Of a DNA stretch of 64,000 nt, positions 35,993 to 44,265 are shown piece by piece. Within the stretch, counting starts at the first letter, position 1, and each line of letters begins with the position of its first letter. Under the pieces are notes generated by a model, which ran no database searches, was not told the DNA's origin, and saw only the letters and a program-made list of their open reading frames with translations. The translations under genes were made by a program, and so were the position numbers. The stretch covers positions 310,001 through 374,000 of the forward strand of contig NZ_JAFCMM010000004.1 of NCBI RefSeq assembly GCF_018131225.1, in the 5' to 3' direction. The DNA comes from Bradyrhizobium sp. U87765 SZCCT0048 (GTDB lineage: Bacteria > Pseudomonadota > Alphaproteobacteria > Rhizobiales > Xanthobacteraceae).

Positions 35993-36211
35993 ATGGATAT
36001 GCGCAAATTGGTCGGCCGGAACTTCGCCCGTCTGCGTCGGGAGAAGGGCCTGACCCAGGAGGAGGTCGAAGCGCGTTCTGGGTTCAGTCAACAATACCTC
36101 AGCAGTCTGGAGCGCGGGCGGCGCAATCCGACCGTGATCACCCTTTTCGAGCTGGCCCAAGCCCTGGGCGTCAGCCATATCGAGCTCGTCCAACCGGACG
36201 GCGAAGGCTGA
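35993..36211 (+). CDS. Small XRE-type HTH regulator
   Basis: A 72-residue Cro/CI-like protein consisting of one HTH_3 domain: KLVGRNFARLRREKGLTQEEVEARSGFSQQYLSSLERGRRNPTVITLFELAQALGV. Starts at ATG 35993 or 35999 are possible; neither has a strong ribosome binding site. It probably represses its own promoter through the inverted repeat upstream. It is the last recognised gene before the IS110 insertion and reads towards it. Confidence 0.85.
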   Translation: MDMRKLVGRNFARLRREKGLTQEEVEARSGFSQQYLSSLERGRRNPTVITLFELAQALGVSHIELVQPDGEG

Positions 36212-36414
36212 TAGGCATACCCGTGAGGATCATGCTTCTCTTCGTGGTCGGCACAAAGCCGCCACAGGATGGGGTCAGAGGAGCGGCGGAACAATCTAAA
36301 ATGCGGCATCGCGTTGGTAGGACCGACGCGGCCAAGTCGTATTTGCGAACTCGCCGTCCCTCGTCCCCTCGCGGGGAGCCCTTCGCACCCGGCCTGCGCC
36401 CGGCGCGAGATCGT

Positions 36415-37455
36415 TCAGGCCGTAGCCGCCGCAGGCGGCGTGCCCCAGTCGAACTCCGTACCATCGACCCACATGCGATGTAGGACGACACCAATGCGGC
36501 GCGCGAGGGCGACGATTGCTTTCTTGTGCCCGCGGCGCCGCGAGACGTGAGCGGCCCACGCCTTGAGCGCAGACCAGCGTTTGACGCGCGTGAGGAGAAC
36601 CTGTGCTGCCTCGTAGAGCGCGCTTCGCATCATGGCATCGCCCCACTTGGAGATGCGACCGGTGCGGTCAACTTCACCCGATTGGTACTTTCGTGGCGTT
36701 AGGCCGAAATGCGCGCCCACGTCTCGCGATCGAGTGAATCGTGCTGGCACGTCGACAGTGGCGCGGAAGGTCAGTGCGACCACCGGGCCGACGCCGGGAA
36801 CGGTCATGAGACGGCGCGAGAGTGCATCATCACGTGCAAGCCGGACCAACAGATTATCCAAGCGGCCGAACTCCTCGCGAAGAACCCGACGTGCATTGAG
36901 CAACGGATCGGCGATGACATGCAGATCGCTCTCGCTGAGCAATTCGCGGACTCGCGATTCGAACTCGCGTGCTGTGACCTTGCCGAGATGGTAGCCGAAG
37001 TTGCGGATGAGACCCCGGATCTCGTTCTCGACATCCTGGAGCTTGTTTCTCAGCAACTGGCGCGCCGTCAGGATTGTGCGTAGCCGCTGGCTGGTCGGCG
37101 TCTTGACGTGCACCGGCTTGAATAGACCGACGCGCATCATTTGGGCGATGCCGCGGGCGTCGTGACGATCGGTCTTATTGAGCTGTGCGGAGAGCGCCGC
37201 CTTCATATGACGGGTCTCGACGCAAACAACGGGAAGTCCCGCTGCCGCCAATCCCGCAAACAGATGCTGCGAGAGCATTCCGGCCTCGAGGCCGATGCGG
37301 GCGAGATGCAGATCGAGACCAAGAAGATGCGCTGAGATGGCGTCAGGGTCGACGTTCAGCTTGCGCTCGTGCGCCACGCGACCCTCGTCGTCGACCACGC
37401 ACAAGTTCACGGAACGGGCGGATACATCAAGTCCAACGTAGTGCTTTGCTGTCAT
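36415..37455 (-). CDS. IS110-family transposase
   Basis: A 346-residue IS110-type transposase. The N-terminal RuvC-like DEDD domain starts with KHYVGLDVSARSVNLCVVDD (D9) and continues ALSAQLNKTDRHDARGIAQM, a family hallmark. The C-terminal transposase_20 domain contains LMTVPGVGPVVALTFRA and HFGLTPRKYQSG, with the serine region near WGDAMMRSAL. ATG 37455 is chosen because similarity begins there; the frame to 37518 is unsupported. IS110 elements lack clear terminal inverted repeats and I cannot define the ends. It lies between the ICE core and the mer operon. Confidence 0.93.
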   Translation of the reverse strand: MTAKHYVGLDVSARSVNLCVVDDEGRVAHERKLNVDPDAISAHLLGLDLHLARIGLEAGMLSQHLFAGLAAAGLPVVCVETRHMKAALSAQLNKTDRHDARGIAQMMRVGLFKPVHVKTPTSQRLRTILTARQLLRNKLQDVENEIRGLIRNFGYHLGKVTAREFESRVRELLSESDLHVIADPLLNARRVLREEFGRLDNLLVRLARDDALSRRLMTVPGVGPVVALTFRATVDVPARFTRSRDVGAHFGLTPRKYQSGEVDRTGRISKWGDAMMRSALYEAAQVLLTRVKRWSALKAWAAHVSRRRGHKKAIVALARRIGVVLHRMWVDGTEFDWGTPPAAATA

Positions 37456-37569
37456 CACCGGAGTCCTCAGTTGAATGTCCGGTGATTTCTTTAGCGCTTC
37501 CGACGCGGCTTTTGGCAACTACGACCTTTCTAGTCGTCCTTCACGACGACAGTCGCAAGCAGGCCGTGC

Positions 37570-39834
37570 TCAGCCGGCGCAGCACGATAACTTGGCGACA
37601 TCCTTGCCGAACGACAGCGCCGCGAGCTTCAGACCCTCGACAGTGGTGAGATACGGAAAAATGGTATCCACGAGGTCATCGACCGTGAGGCCCTGTCGGA
37701 TTGCGATCGCCGCGGTCTGGATGCTGTCGGCGCCTTCCGGCGCAAGGATATGGGCGCCGAGTAGACGGCCGCTGCCGGCGTCGGCCACGAGCTTGATCAG
37801 CCCGCGGGTGTCACGAGCGGCAAGCGCGCGTGGCACCTGGTCAAGGCCGATCGTCGAGACACGAACGGTATGACCGGCCGCGCGCGCGGTGGCCTCGGTC
37901 AGCCCGACGCTCGCCACCTGGGGATCGGTGAACACGATGGCGGGCATGGCGCTGTTGTCGTAGCGCAGGCTGTCGCCATTGAAGGCGTTCCTGGCGGCGA
38001 GCTTGGCGCCGTAGGCAGCCATGTAGACGAACTGGTCGCGGCCGGTGACGTCGCCGGCGGCATAGACGCCAGTCTTGGTCGTGCGCATCCGGTCGTCGAC
38101 TACGATGCCGCCCTTCGTCGAGACAGTGATCCCGTGCTCGGCCAGCCCAAGGCCTTCGATGTTGGGCGTGCGCCCCGTGGTGATCAGCACCTGATCGGCG
38201 TCGATCGCAATATCCTGGCCGTCGCGCGTGACCGTCAGTGACACACCGCCATCAATTTTACGGATCGCGCGGTAAGCGATGCCGGAGACAACGGTGATGC
38301 CTTCGTCCTCGAAATACCCCGTGAGCGCCGCGCTGATCTCGGGCTCGGCCTCTGGGAGCAGACGAGACCGGCAGACGAGAGTCACCTTAACGCCTGCACG
38401 AGCGAACATCTGCGCGAGCTCCGCGCCGATGTAGCCGCCGCCGATCACGAGAAGCGAGCTCGGCAGCTCCTCGAGCTCGAGCGCCGTTGTGCTGGTGAGA
38501 TACGGCACGGTCACGAGGCCAGGAATGGCAGGCACTGCCGGCCGCGCGCCGGTCGCGATGATGATCTTGCCAGCGGCAATGCGCGCGCCGTCAACTTCGA
38601 CACCGCCGTCGAGGAGGCGAGCTGGCCCGTCGCGATAGGCGATGCCGTTATACGCGGGGAGCAGATCGGCGTACTTGGCTTGGCGCAGTTCGGAAACGAG
38701 GGCGTCTTTCTGACGAACGGTTCCGCGCCAGTCGATCAGTTCGGCCGCCGCCGTGATGCCGGCAAAACGTGCCGCCACGCGAGCGTTGTGAAGCGTCTCG
38801 GCGGCGCGGATCAGGGTCTTTGACGGCACGCAGCCGATATTGACGCAGGTGCCGCCGATGGCGCCGCTGCCGATGAGCGCCACTTGCGCGCCCTGATCGG
38901 CGGCCGTGATCGAGGCCGAGAAGCCGGCAGAGCCGGCGCCGATCACGACGAGATCGTAAGCGCCTCCATTGCGACCGTTTGTGCGGAAGGGGCGGTTCGC
39001 GACTGATGGGCTGTTCGATTCCGGATCGGCAGGCGGTTGTTGTGTCACACCGAGCCCGGCGAGGCTCGGCCCGAACAGAGCGCGGCCGGCCTCCAGGCCT
39101 TCATCGATCGACAGCCGAAAACCTGGCTCGTCGGCGGAACGCTCGCGGCGCCAGGCGGAGAGATGCTCATCCGAGCAGAAAAAGGTGGTCGTCGCGCACA
39201 GCGAGTTCGCGGCGCATGCGTCTTCATAGCGAACGCTTTGCCACATGACGGCCGTCTGCGGCTCGACATCGGCCAGCACCCGCCCTCGGTCCCGTGTGGT
39301 GATCCGGATTGGCGCGCCGCAATGGCGGCAACTCGAGGCGATCGAGATGTCGCGATCGGTCATGGCGCCGATCCCAAGCGCGTCGACCGCGCACATAGCG
39401 TTGAGCGCGCGCCCGTCCAGCGTGACCTCATGGCCCCTGTCTTGGTCGGTGAACGGATAGGCGCCGACGATTCGTTCGCCGTCGAGAACGACCAGGTCGC
39501 GCCGGCGGAGCTCGTCGAGCAACGGCGGGACGGCGGCCTCACCGAGACCTGCAAGGTTCGCAATCGCGGCTACGGTCAGCGCTCGCCCGTGTTCGACGTA
39601 GAGCTGAAGCAGCGCAACGCGCACGCGATCCGTGGCGGGATCGTAGCCGCTCCAGCGATTGAGCACGTGGCCAGACCCGACCATGGCCAGCAAAGCGTCC
39701 CTCACTGCGGGCGACGTGACCGTCGACCAATCCGGGAACGTGACGCCCGGCCGCACCGCATAGCTGGGCAGAGTGTCGGGCGTAGGGATGACAGCTTCGT
39801 TTCGGGACGAGGAGGAGGCACAACAATCGTTCAC
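37570..39834 (-). CDS. merA: MerB-MerA fusion: organomercurial lyase plus mercuric reductase
   Basis: A 754-residue bifunctional protein. Residues 1-255 are MerB-like, cleaving carbon-mercury bonds, with the active residues C148 and D151 (MCAVDALG) and C213 (NSLCATTTFF) in the expected spacing. After a linker (255-290), residues 293-754 are MerA, the FAD/NADPH reductase of Hg(II): VVIGAGSAGF, redox pair C330/C335 (GGTCVNIGCVPSK), GGGYIGAELAQ and terminal C751-C752. The NmerA metallochaperone domain is missing. GTG 39834 overlaps the merF stop (GTGA). Fused merB-merA genes are unusual; most operons carry them separately. Confidence 0.92.
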   Translation of the reverse strand: MNDCCASSSSRNEAVIPTPDTLPSYAVRPGVTFPDWSTVTSPAVRDALLAMVGSGHVLNRWSGYDPATDRVRVALLQLYVEHGRALTVAAIANLAGLGEAAVPPLLDELRRRDLVVLDGERIVGAYPFTDQDRGHEVTLDGRALNAMCAVDALGIGAMTDRDISIASSCRHCGAPIRITTRDRGRVLADVEPQTAVMWQSVRYEDACAANSLCATTTFFCSDEHLSAWRRERSADEPGFRLSIDEGLEAGRALFGPSLAGLGVTQQPPADPESNSPSVANRPFRTNGRNGGAYDLVVIGAGSAGFSASITAADQGAQVALIGSGAIGGTCVNIGCVPSKTLIRAAETLHNARVAARFAGITAAAELIDWRGTVRQKDALVSELRQAKYADLLPAYNGIAYRDGPARLLDGGVEVDGARIAAGKIIIATGARPAVPAIPGLVTVPYLTSTTALELEELPSSLLVIGGGYIGAELAQMFARAGVKVTLVCRSRLLPEAEPEISAALTGYFEDEGITVVSGIAYRAIRKIDGGVSLTVTRDGQDIAIDADQVLITTGRTPNIEGLGLAEHGITVSTKGGIVVDDRMRTTKTGVYAAGDVTGRDQFVYMAAYGAKLAARNAFNGDSLRYDNSAMPAIVFTDPQVASVGLTEATARAAGHTVRVSTIGLDQVPRALAARDTRGLIKLVADAGSGRLLGAHILAPEGADSIQTAAIAIRQGLTVDDLVDTIFPYLTTVEGLKLAALSFGKDVAKLSCCAG

Positions 39835-40079
39835 GGCTTCACGCCTTCCTTGTGAATCGTCGTCTCGCAACGGGCGGCCTTTGCGTGGCGACGATGGAAT
39901 ATCCAAGCGATGAGGCCGAAGCTCGCAGCCATCAGCGGAAGCACTACAAGGCCCTTACCGGCTAGCCACGCGCCAAGGCCCGCAAAGGACAGGCCGACGG
40001 CAATGAGCGGCGCGGCGCAGCAGATCGCGACCAGGACGGCACCGGCCATGCCTACGCGGATTGCGGTGCGGTCACTCAT
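39831..40079 (-). CDS. merF: MerF mercury transporter
   Basis: An 82-residue inner-membrane protein with two membrane helices (about residues 8-32 and 38-60). The first holds the vicinal cysteine pair C20-C21 (VAICCAAPLIAVG) that binds Hg(II) in MerF. A cysteine near residue 71 may pass the ion on to MerA. It sits between merP and the merB-merA gene; one base separates it from merP. Confidence 0.88.
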   Translation of the reverse strand: MSDRTAIRVGMAGAVLVAICCAAPLIAVGLSFAGLGAWLAGKGLVVLPLMAASFGLIAWIFHRRHAKAARCETTIHKEGVKP

Positions 40080-40080
40080 C

Positions 40081-40374
40081 TTAGCTGCCCCGCTGCCTCA
40101 GATGGGCTGGATAGCCCGCGTTCATGCTGGCGACGGCGATGATGTCGGCGTTCGTCTTTGCGTCGTCGAAGGTCACGGTCGCTGTCTTTGCCTCGAAGGA
40201 GACGGTCACATTCGCGACGCCCGGGACTGCCGTCATCGAGGTCTTCACGATGTAAGGGCACGAGGCGCAGGTCATGTTGTCGACGGCAAACGTAACGGTG
40301 CGTTCGGCGGCGAACGCGGTCGATGCCGTCATCACCGAGGCGATTAGGGCAAGGACGCTCAAGCTCTTCTTCAT
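40081..40374 (-). CDS. merP: MerP periplasmic mercury-binding protein
   Basis: A 97-residue protein with a signal peptide (residues 1-22, ending AFAAE) and a heavy-metal-associated domain with the motif MTCASCP (C36, C39). It captures Hg(II) in the periplasm and hands it to the MerT or MerF transporter. Size and motif are as in other MerP proteins; PGVANVTVSFEAKTATVTFDD is typical of the fold. Confidence 0.95.
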   Translation of the reverse strand: MKKSLSVLALIASVMTASTAFAAERTVTFAVDNMTCASCPYIVKTSMTAVPGVANVTVSFEAKTATVTFDDAKTNADIIAVASMNAGYPAHLRQRGS

Positions 40375-40394
40375 GGGATGGTCTCCTCTTGGTG

Positions 40395-40820
40395 TCAGGC
40401 GAGCAGCAGCAGCGGGGCGACATAGTCAAAGGCAAAGGCGGCGATCACGAGCACAGTCGCGATCCAGAGCGCGAGCTGGACGAGACGGCTGGGGATGGGG
40501 CGCGCGCACGCGGCGCCAGCGGCGCAGGCGCGCCGCGGCTTCCAGTATACGAGGTAGAAACCGTATCCGAGGAGTCCCGCCGTTCCAGCGACGAAGAGCG
40601 GCTTGTACGGCGCGAGCGCCGTAAGGTTGCCGATCCAGGCGCCGCCGATGCCGAGGCTAAACAGGATGAGCGGAATTACGCAGCAGGACGACGCGGCGAT
40701 CGCGCCGAGAATGCCGCCCAGAGCAACCAGACGCTGCCGTCCAGCCTCGGTCCGCTCCGACGATGCAAGAACTGTCGTGACGGGTGCCATATCTGCCGTT
40801 CCGGATCGCGGTGTAACCAT
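40395..40820 (-). CDS. merT: MerT mercuric transport protein
   Basis: A 141-residue inner-membrane transporter with three membrane helices. The first contains the vicinal pair C46-C47 (AASSCCVIPLILFSLG); the cytoplasmic loop contains further cysteines (RRACAAGAACARP). GIGGAWIGNLTALAPYKP is the standard MerT stretch. ATG 40820 is favoured because AGAGG lies upstream; the frame continues to 40853 without support. It is the first gene of the structural operon. Confidence 0.92.
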   Translation of the reverse strand: MVTPRSGTADMAPVTTVLASSERTEAGRQRLVALGGILGAIAASSCCVIPLILFSLGIGGAWIGNLTALAPYKPLFVAGTAGLLGYGFYLVYWKPRRACAAGAACARPIPSRLVQLALWIATVLVIAAFAFDYVAPLLLLA

Positions 40821-40860
40821 GTCCGACCTCTCATTCCTTGCCGAAATCCTCATTGCGGCG

Positions 40861-40892
40861 TAGGATGCGGTCTGTAGTCACTACAGGGTCAA
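40861..40892. promoter_or_regulatory. mer operator/promoter: MerR dyad within a long spacer
   Basis: On the minus strand TTGACC (40887-40892) is the -35 and CATCCT or ATCCTA (40861-40867) the -10, 19-20 bases apart. The spacer holds the dyad CTGTAG-TGA-CTACAG (40872-40886). MerR-type activators untwist exactly such long spacers. The site drives merT to the left and overlaps the region before merR, 13 bases to the right, so MerR also controls itself. Confidence 0.85.
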
Positions 40893-40904
40893 GGGGTATT
40901 TGCG

Positions 40905-41327
40905 ATGCGCGATCACGCTGTAGTGAAGGGCCTGCAGCGAGCCGAACTCGCCCGGCGGACGGGCAGCAATCTGGAGACGGTCCGCTACTACGAGAAGGTC
41001 GGGCTGCTGCCTGAGCCGCCGCGCACGACGGCGGGCTACCGCAGCTATGACACGACGCACGAGCGGCGGCTTCGCTTCGTCCTGCGGGCGCGCGAACTCG
41101 GCTTCTCGCTGGATGAAATCCGCGAGCTGCTGCGGCTCGTCGATGAACGCGATCAACCTTGCGCGGAGGCGCGCGCCGTCGCTGCTGCCCATCTCGACGA
41201 CGTGCGAGCGAAGATCGCCGATCTGAAACGGATGGAGCGGGTATTGAAGGACGTGGTCGCACAATGCGCCGACGGCACGCTGCCAGAATGTCCGCTGATA
41301 GAGACGTTATTTGGTGAAGCCGCTTGA
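40905..41327 (+). CDS. merR: MerR mercury-responsive regulator
   Basis: A 140-residue MerR-family regulator. The winged helix (LQRAELARRTGSNLETVRYYEKVGLL) is followed by the dimerisation helix. The Hg(II) ligands are C86 (DQPCAEAR), C121 (VAQCADG) and C129 (LPECPLIE), the MerR pattern that separates it from copper and zinc sensors. AAGGGG precedes ATG 40905. It is divergent from merT and binds the dyad between them. Confidence 0.95.
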   Translation: MRDHAVVKGLQRAELARRTGSNLETVRYYEKVGLLPEPPRTTAGYRSYDTTHERRLRFVLRARELGFSLDEIRELLRLVDERDQPCAEARAVAAAHLDDVRAKIADLKRMERVLKDVVAQCADGTLPECPLIETLFGEAA

Positions 41328-41501
41328 ACGCTTCGCCTATACGCTTTGCGGACTATGGAGCAACTAAAGCCGACCGCTAAACGCTCCGAATACCCCATCT
41401 ATAATAGTCGCTCCTCGTGGGTCTGGCCAGACAATTTGACAGGTTTACGGGTGGGATAGATTGAACTGCTGCCGACTGATTCGGTTGCCCTCAAGCGCTT
41501 T

Positions 41502-41528
41502 GCCCCGCCCGGATCGTCCGGGCGGGGC
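41502..41528 (-). terminator. Hairpin after DUF736-2 gene
   Basis: A 12-base perfect stem (GCCCCGCCCGGA with its inverse) around a 3-base loop, 18 bases past the stop of the minus-strand DUF736 gene. The T-tract is poor, so termination may be weak. It also lies at the right edge of the mer cassette and would act on transcripts from merR. Confidence 0.6.
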
Positions 41529-41545
41529 ATCTTCGCGCGACGGGC

Positions 41546-41872
41546 TTACTCGCCATTGCGGCGATTGGGCCGGGACCAGATCAAAGCGTAGCTCTCGCCG
41601 TCTTCGTCGTCGAAGAGGTTGGCGTAGATCGGGGCGGTGAAGCTCGGATCGTCGAGCTTGAGGCCCAAATAGTCGCGGCCCTCGTTGGAGCGCTTGGACC
41701 AGGCGGCGCCGATCTCGGCGCGGCCGACCAGGACCCGATGGCTGGGGGCGTTCTCGCCGGTGGCACGCAGGTCGGGAACGATGCGCACGCCCTTGGCCTG
41801 GACGCTGAGGGTGACGATTTCGCCGGTGAATTCGTTCGAGCCGGTCTTCTTGAAGGTGCCGATGGTTGCCAT
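41546..41872 (-). CDS. DUF736 protein, second copy
   Basis: A 108-residue DUF736 protein: MATIGTFKKTGSNEFTGEIVTLSVQAKGVRI at the start and YALIWSRPNRRNGE at the end. It differs strongly from the copy at 30460-30795, so the two came with different elements. The frame continues to 41977, but the family match starts at ATG 41872. It is the last gene of the right-hand island. Function unknown. Confidence 0.88.
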   Translation of the reverse strand: MATIGTFKKTGSNEFTGEIVTLSVQAKGVRIVPDLRATGENAPSHRVLVGRAEIGAAWSKRSNEGRDYLGLKLDDPSFTAPIYANLFDDEDGESYALIWSRPNRRNGE

Positions 41873-42437
41873 TTTAAGTCTCCGTTTTCCGTTTCCGAGC
41901 CCGCACCATTGCGGCCTCGATGGCGATCGACCGGCCGGAGACGAACGCTGGCGCACCCCAAAGGGGCTGGACAGCACAGGAGAAACTTTCTTGTTCCGCG
42001 CGGAATGGCGGCTCTGCCGGCAGGGGAAGAAAGTTGTGACGACGCTGTTGCGCTAAAGCGGTCGAAGCGCATCGCGCTGTTCTTCGGCCAGATCAGGCCA
42101 TTGAAGAGGCCGTTTGGAGCGGTCGAGACACGGGGGCTGAACGGAGACGGTGGCAACCTTGGGGCTCAACAGGATGACCAGACCGGCCGTACCGGCTCTT
42201 TTGTCACCGCGCGTCTCAGGCCATGCGCATCTCTCATTCCGGCCTATTCCAACCGGCGTCGCCCCATCGGTTTCTGGTCAGTCCACGAACGCTGGCGCTG
42301 ACCGTCCTACGCTCCTATGGGGCGCGGCTGTGTCTCACGCTGATCCGATGCTTGCCCGCTATCTACCGCCATATTCCTGACGAAGATGGAAGATGATCCG
42401 TATCCGCTTCTGGTCGCGATCAACGGATCACTGTGGT
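41873..42437. other. 565-base stretch without a recognisable gene
   Basis: Lies between the DUF736 gene and the small membrane protein. Open frames are short, overlapping and lack ribosome binding sites or family resemblance. It should contain the DUF736 promoter in its left part. A decayed gene is possible, but I cannot identify one. Confidence 0.5.
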
Positions 42438-42878
42438 TCAAGTGCGCACAAAGCCGCCGTCCGCTGGGCCGGTCGCGGCCATGCCCGCAACGCGCAGGAA
42501 CGTTGTCACGCCCACCGCAACCGCTCCGATGACCGAGAAGATGAGTTGCCATGTCTCTGAGGGCATCATGTGCTTGACGATACCGAGGGTGGCGTAGAAC
42601 CCGGCCATACCCGCCGGAGCGACAAAGGCCAGAGCGATCAGCAGTCGCGCCCAGATCGGGCGGACCAGCATGAGCAGGCCCTGACCGACTGCCAGTGTCA
42701 GACCGGCGGCGAGAAAACCAATGAGGATGCCGCCGAGCCAGCCAGCCCCCGTGCCATAGGCCCAGGTTCCTGCGTTTATGCCGATAAAGAACGGAAGAGC
42801 AAAGACGGCAAGGTTGAACAGCAGCCAGCACATGGTGCCGATGGCTGCGATGGAAACAAGGATTCCGAGGACGATCAT
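42438..42878 (-). CDS. Small multi-pass membrane protein of unknown function
   Basis: A 146-residue protein with about four membrane helices: residues 3-40 (VLGILVSIAAIGTMCWLLFNLAVFALPFF), 45-70, 75-100 and 112-135. Gly-rich turns (GTGAGWLGGILIGF) break the helices. ATG 42878 has CGGAGA upstream. Such proteins recur next to DUF736/DUF2493 genes in alphaproteobacterial islands, but I know no function. Confidence 0.7.
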   Translation of the reverse strand: MIVLGILVSIAAIGTMCWLLFNLAVFALPFFIGINAGTWAYGTGAGWLGGILIGFLAAGLTLAVGQGLLMLVRPIWARLLIALAFVAPAGMAGFYATLGIVKHMMPSETWQLIFSVIGAVAVGVTTFLRVAGMAATGPADGGFVRT

Positions 42879-43030
42879 GGTGGTGTCTCCGTGCAAAATG
42901 TTGGACGGTTGCGCCTTCCACCACCACCACGGCGCACCGCGACCTTTAGCATGAACATGTCTGTCTGTGCGACATGGAATGATCGGCGTGAGCTATCGCC
43001 ATGCTCATGATGAAGCTGGGAAGGCAGCGC

Positions 43031-43957
43031 TCACGCGCTGCCTGTCCCGAAGCGATAGACCGGGATGCCCATCTTGCGGGCCTTATCGGCCAGGTTGTCC
43101 TGAATGCCCGTGCCGGGGAAGATGATGACCCCGATCGGCATAATGCCGAGCATCTGGTCGTTGCGTTTGAACGGTGCTGCCTTGGCATGTTTTGCCCAGT
43201 CGGGTTTGAAGGCGACCTGTGCGACCTTGCGGTTATTGGCCCATGTGGCCGCGATGCGTTCCGCGCCCTTGGGCGATCCGCCATGCATCAGCACCATGTC
43301 CGGGTGCTTGGCGTGGACCTGATCGAGCTTGGCCCAGATCGTCCGGTGATCGGTGGTGTCACCGCCCGAGAAGGCGATCTTCGGACCTGCGGGCAGCAGC
43401 ACCTCGTTGTCGGCCCGGCGTTTTGCGGCGATGAAGTCGCGGCTGTCGATCATGGCCGAGGTCATCTTGCGATGGTTGACCCGTGAGCCGGAGCGTTGCG
43501 ACCAGGGCGTTCCGGTGGTGCGCAGATAGATGTCCGCGGCGCTATCGCGGAAGGTTTCCATGCTGTCGCGGCGCTCGATCAGGCTTTGGCCCGCGCCGAT
43601 CAGGGTTTCGAGCTGGACGGATTTGACCTCGCTGCCATCCTGTTCACGCTGAAGACGCTTCTGTGCCTGCTCGTTATCGTCGAGTTTCGTCTCGATCCAT
43701 TCGACAGCGCGGTGGAAGGTGTTGACGGTGGACCAGAGGATCTCGTCGAGGTCGAAATCGAGGCTGGTGTCGGCCATGGTGGAAATCAGGGCATCGAAGA
43801 TGTCGGAGACTGCGCCCTGGATGACGTGATCTTCGGGTGTGATCCGGGGATCGGCCTCGTCTTCGGAGGGGCGGTAGCCGTAGAGTTCGAGTTCTTCGAT
43901 GGCATGGCCGGTCGGGGACGTGCTGTGATCGGGTTCGAAATCGTCGTGCGCGTACAT
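43031..43957 (-). CDS. DUF2493 protein (SLOG-like nucleotide-binding domain)
   Basis: A 308-residue protein. Residues 1-190 are a helical N-terminal part rich in acidic residues. Residues 193-308 form a DUF2493 domain (KIAFSGGDTTDHRTIWAKLDQV, then MVLMHGGSPKGAERIAATWA, then GIMPIGVIIFPGTGIQDNLAD). DUF2493 belongs to the SLOG/YspA group of Rossmann-like folds predicted to bind nucleotide-derived ligands, sometimes in defence or stress systems. The long N-terminal extension is typical of the version in these islands. Function unknown. Confidence 0.85.
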   Translation of the reverse strand: MYAHDDFEPDHSTSPTGHAIEELELYGYRPSEDEADPRITPEDHVIQGAVSDIFDALISTMADTSLDFDLDEILWSTVNTFHRAVEWIETKLDDNEQAQKRLQREQDGSEVKSVQLETLIGAGQSLIERRDSMETFRDSAADIYLRTTGTPWSQRSGSRVNHRKMTSAMIDSRDFIAAKRRADNEVLLPAGPKIAFSGGDTTDHRTIWAKLDQVHAKHPDMVLMHGGSPKGAERIAATWANNRKVAQVAFKPDWAKHAKAAPFKRNDQMLGIMPIGVIIFPGTGIQDNLADKARKMGIPVYRFGTGSA

Positions 43958-44265
43958 GGGATGCTTCCGTCAGTTGGACCGCGACCGTCGCGGCCTTCAT
44001 GGCGACGAAAGCCCACGGGCGCTCCGGTCTGGCAGCGCGAGCCTCTGGCGAGGGCCTTGATGGCAAAGCCCGGCTGATTTGTTTCGCGCTGTAAAGGCGG
44101 GCTTGCCCGCCGACGGAAATCAGTCGGGCGCCGCCATTGCCTGACCGGAGCGTTTGTGGGCCGATCGCCCTCTCGGAAGGCCAAGGCGCGGTCCTCTGCT
44201 GATGACAGGATGCAGCCAATGCGCATGAAAGGATCGGAACGCCCCGATCACGGCCCCCGTACCGG
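43958..44265. other. 308-base leader region upstream of DUF2493 gene
   Basis: No gene seen. It contains a perfect hairpin CCGCGACCGTCGCGG at 43979-43993, about 20 bases before the DUF2493 ATG, and a second GCGGGCTTGCCCGC near 44095. The region between the Toprim gene stop and DUF2493 is probably a structured leader, but it does not match the four-copy leader found elsewhere in the island. Confidence 0.45.

Noticed and set aside
36212..37569. Terminal repeats and target duplications of the IS110 element
   Set aside because: IS110 elements usually lack terminal inverted repeats, and I could not find a convincing end on either side.
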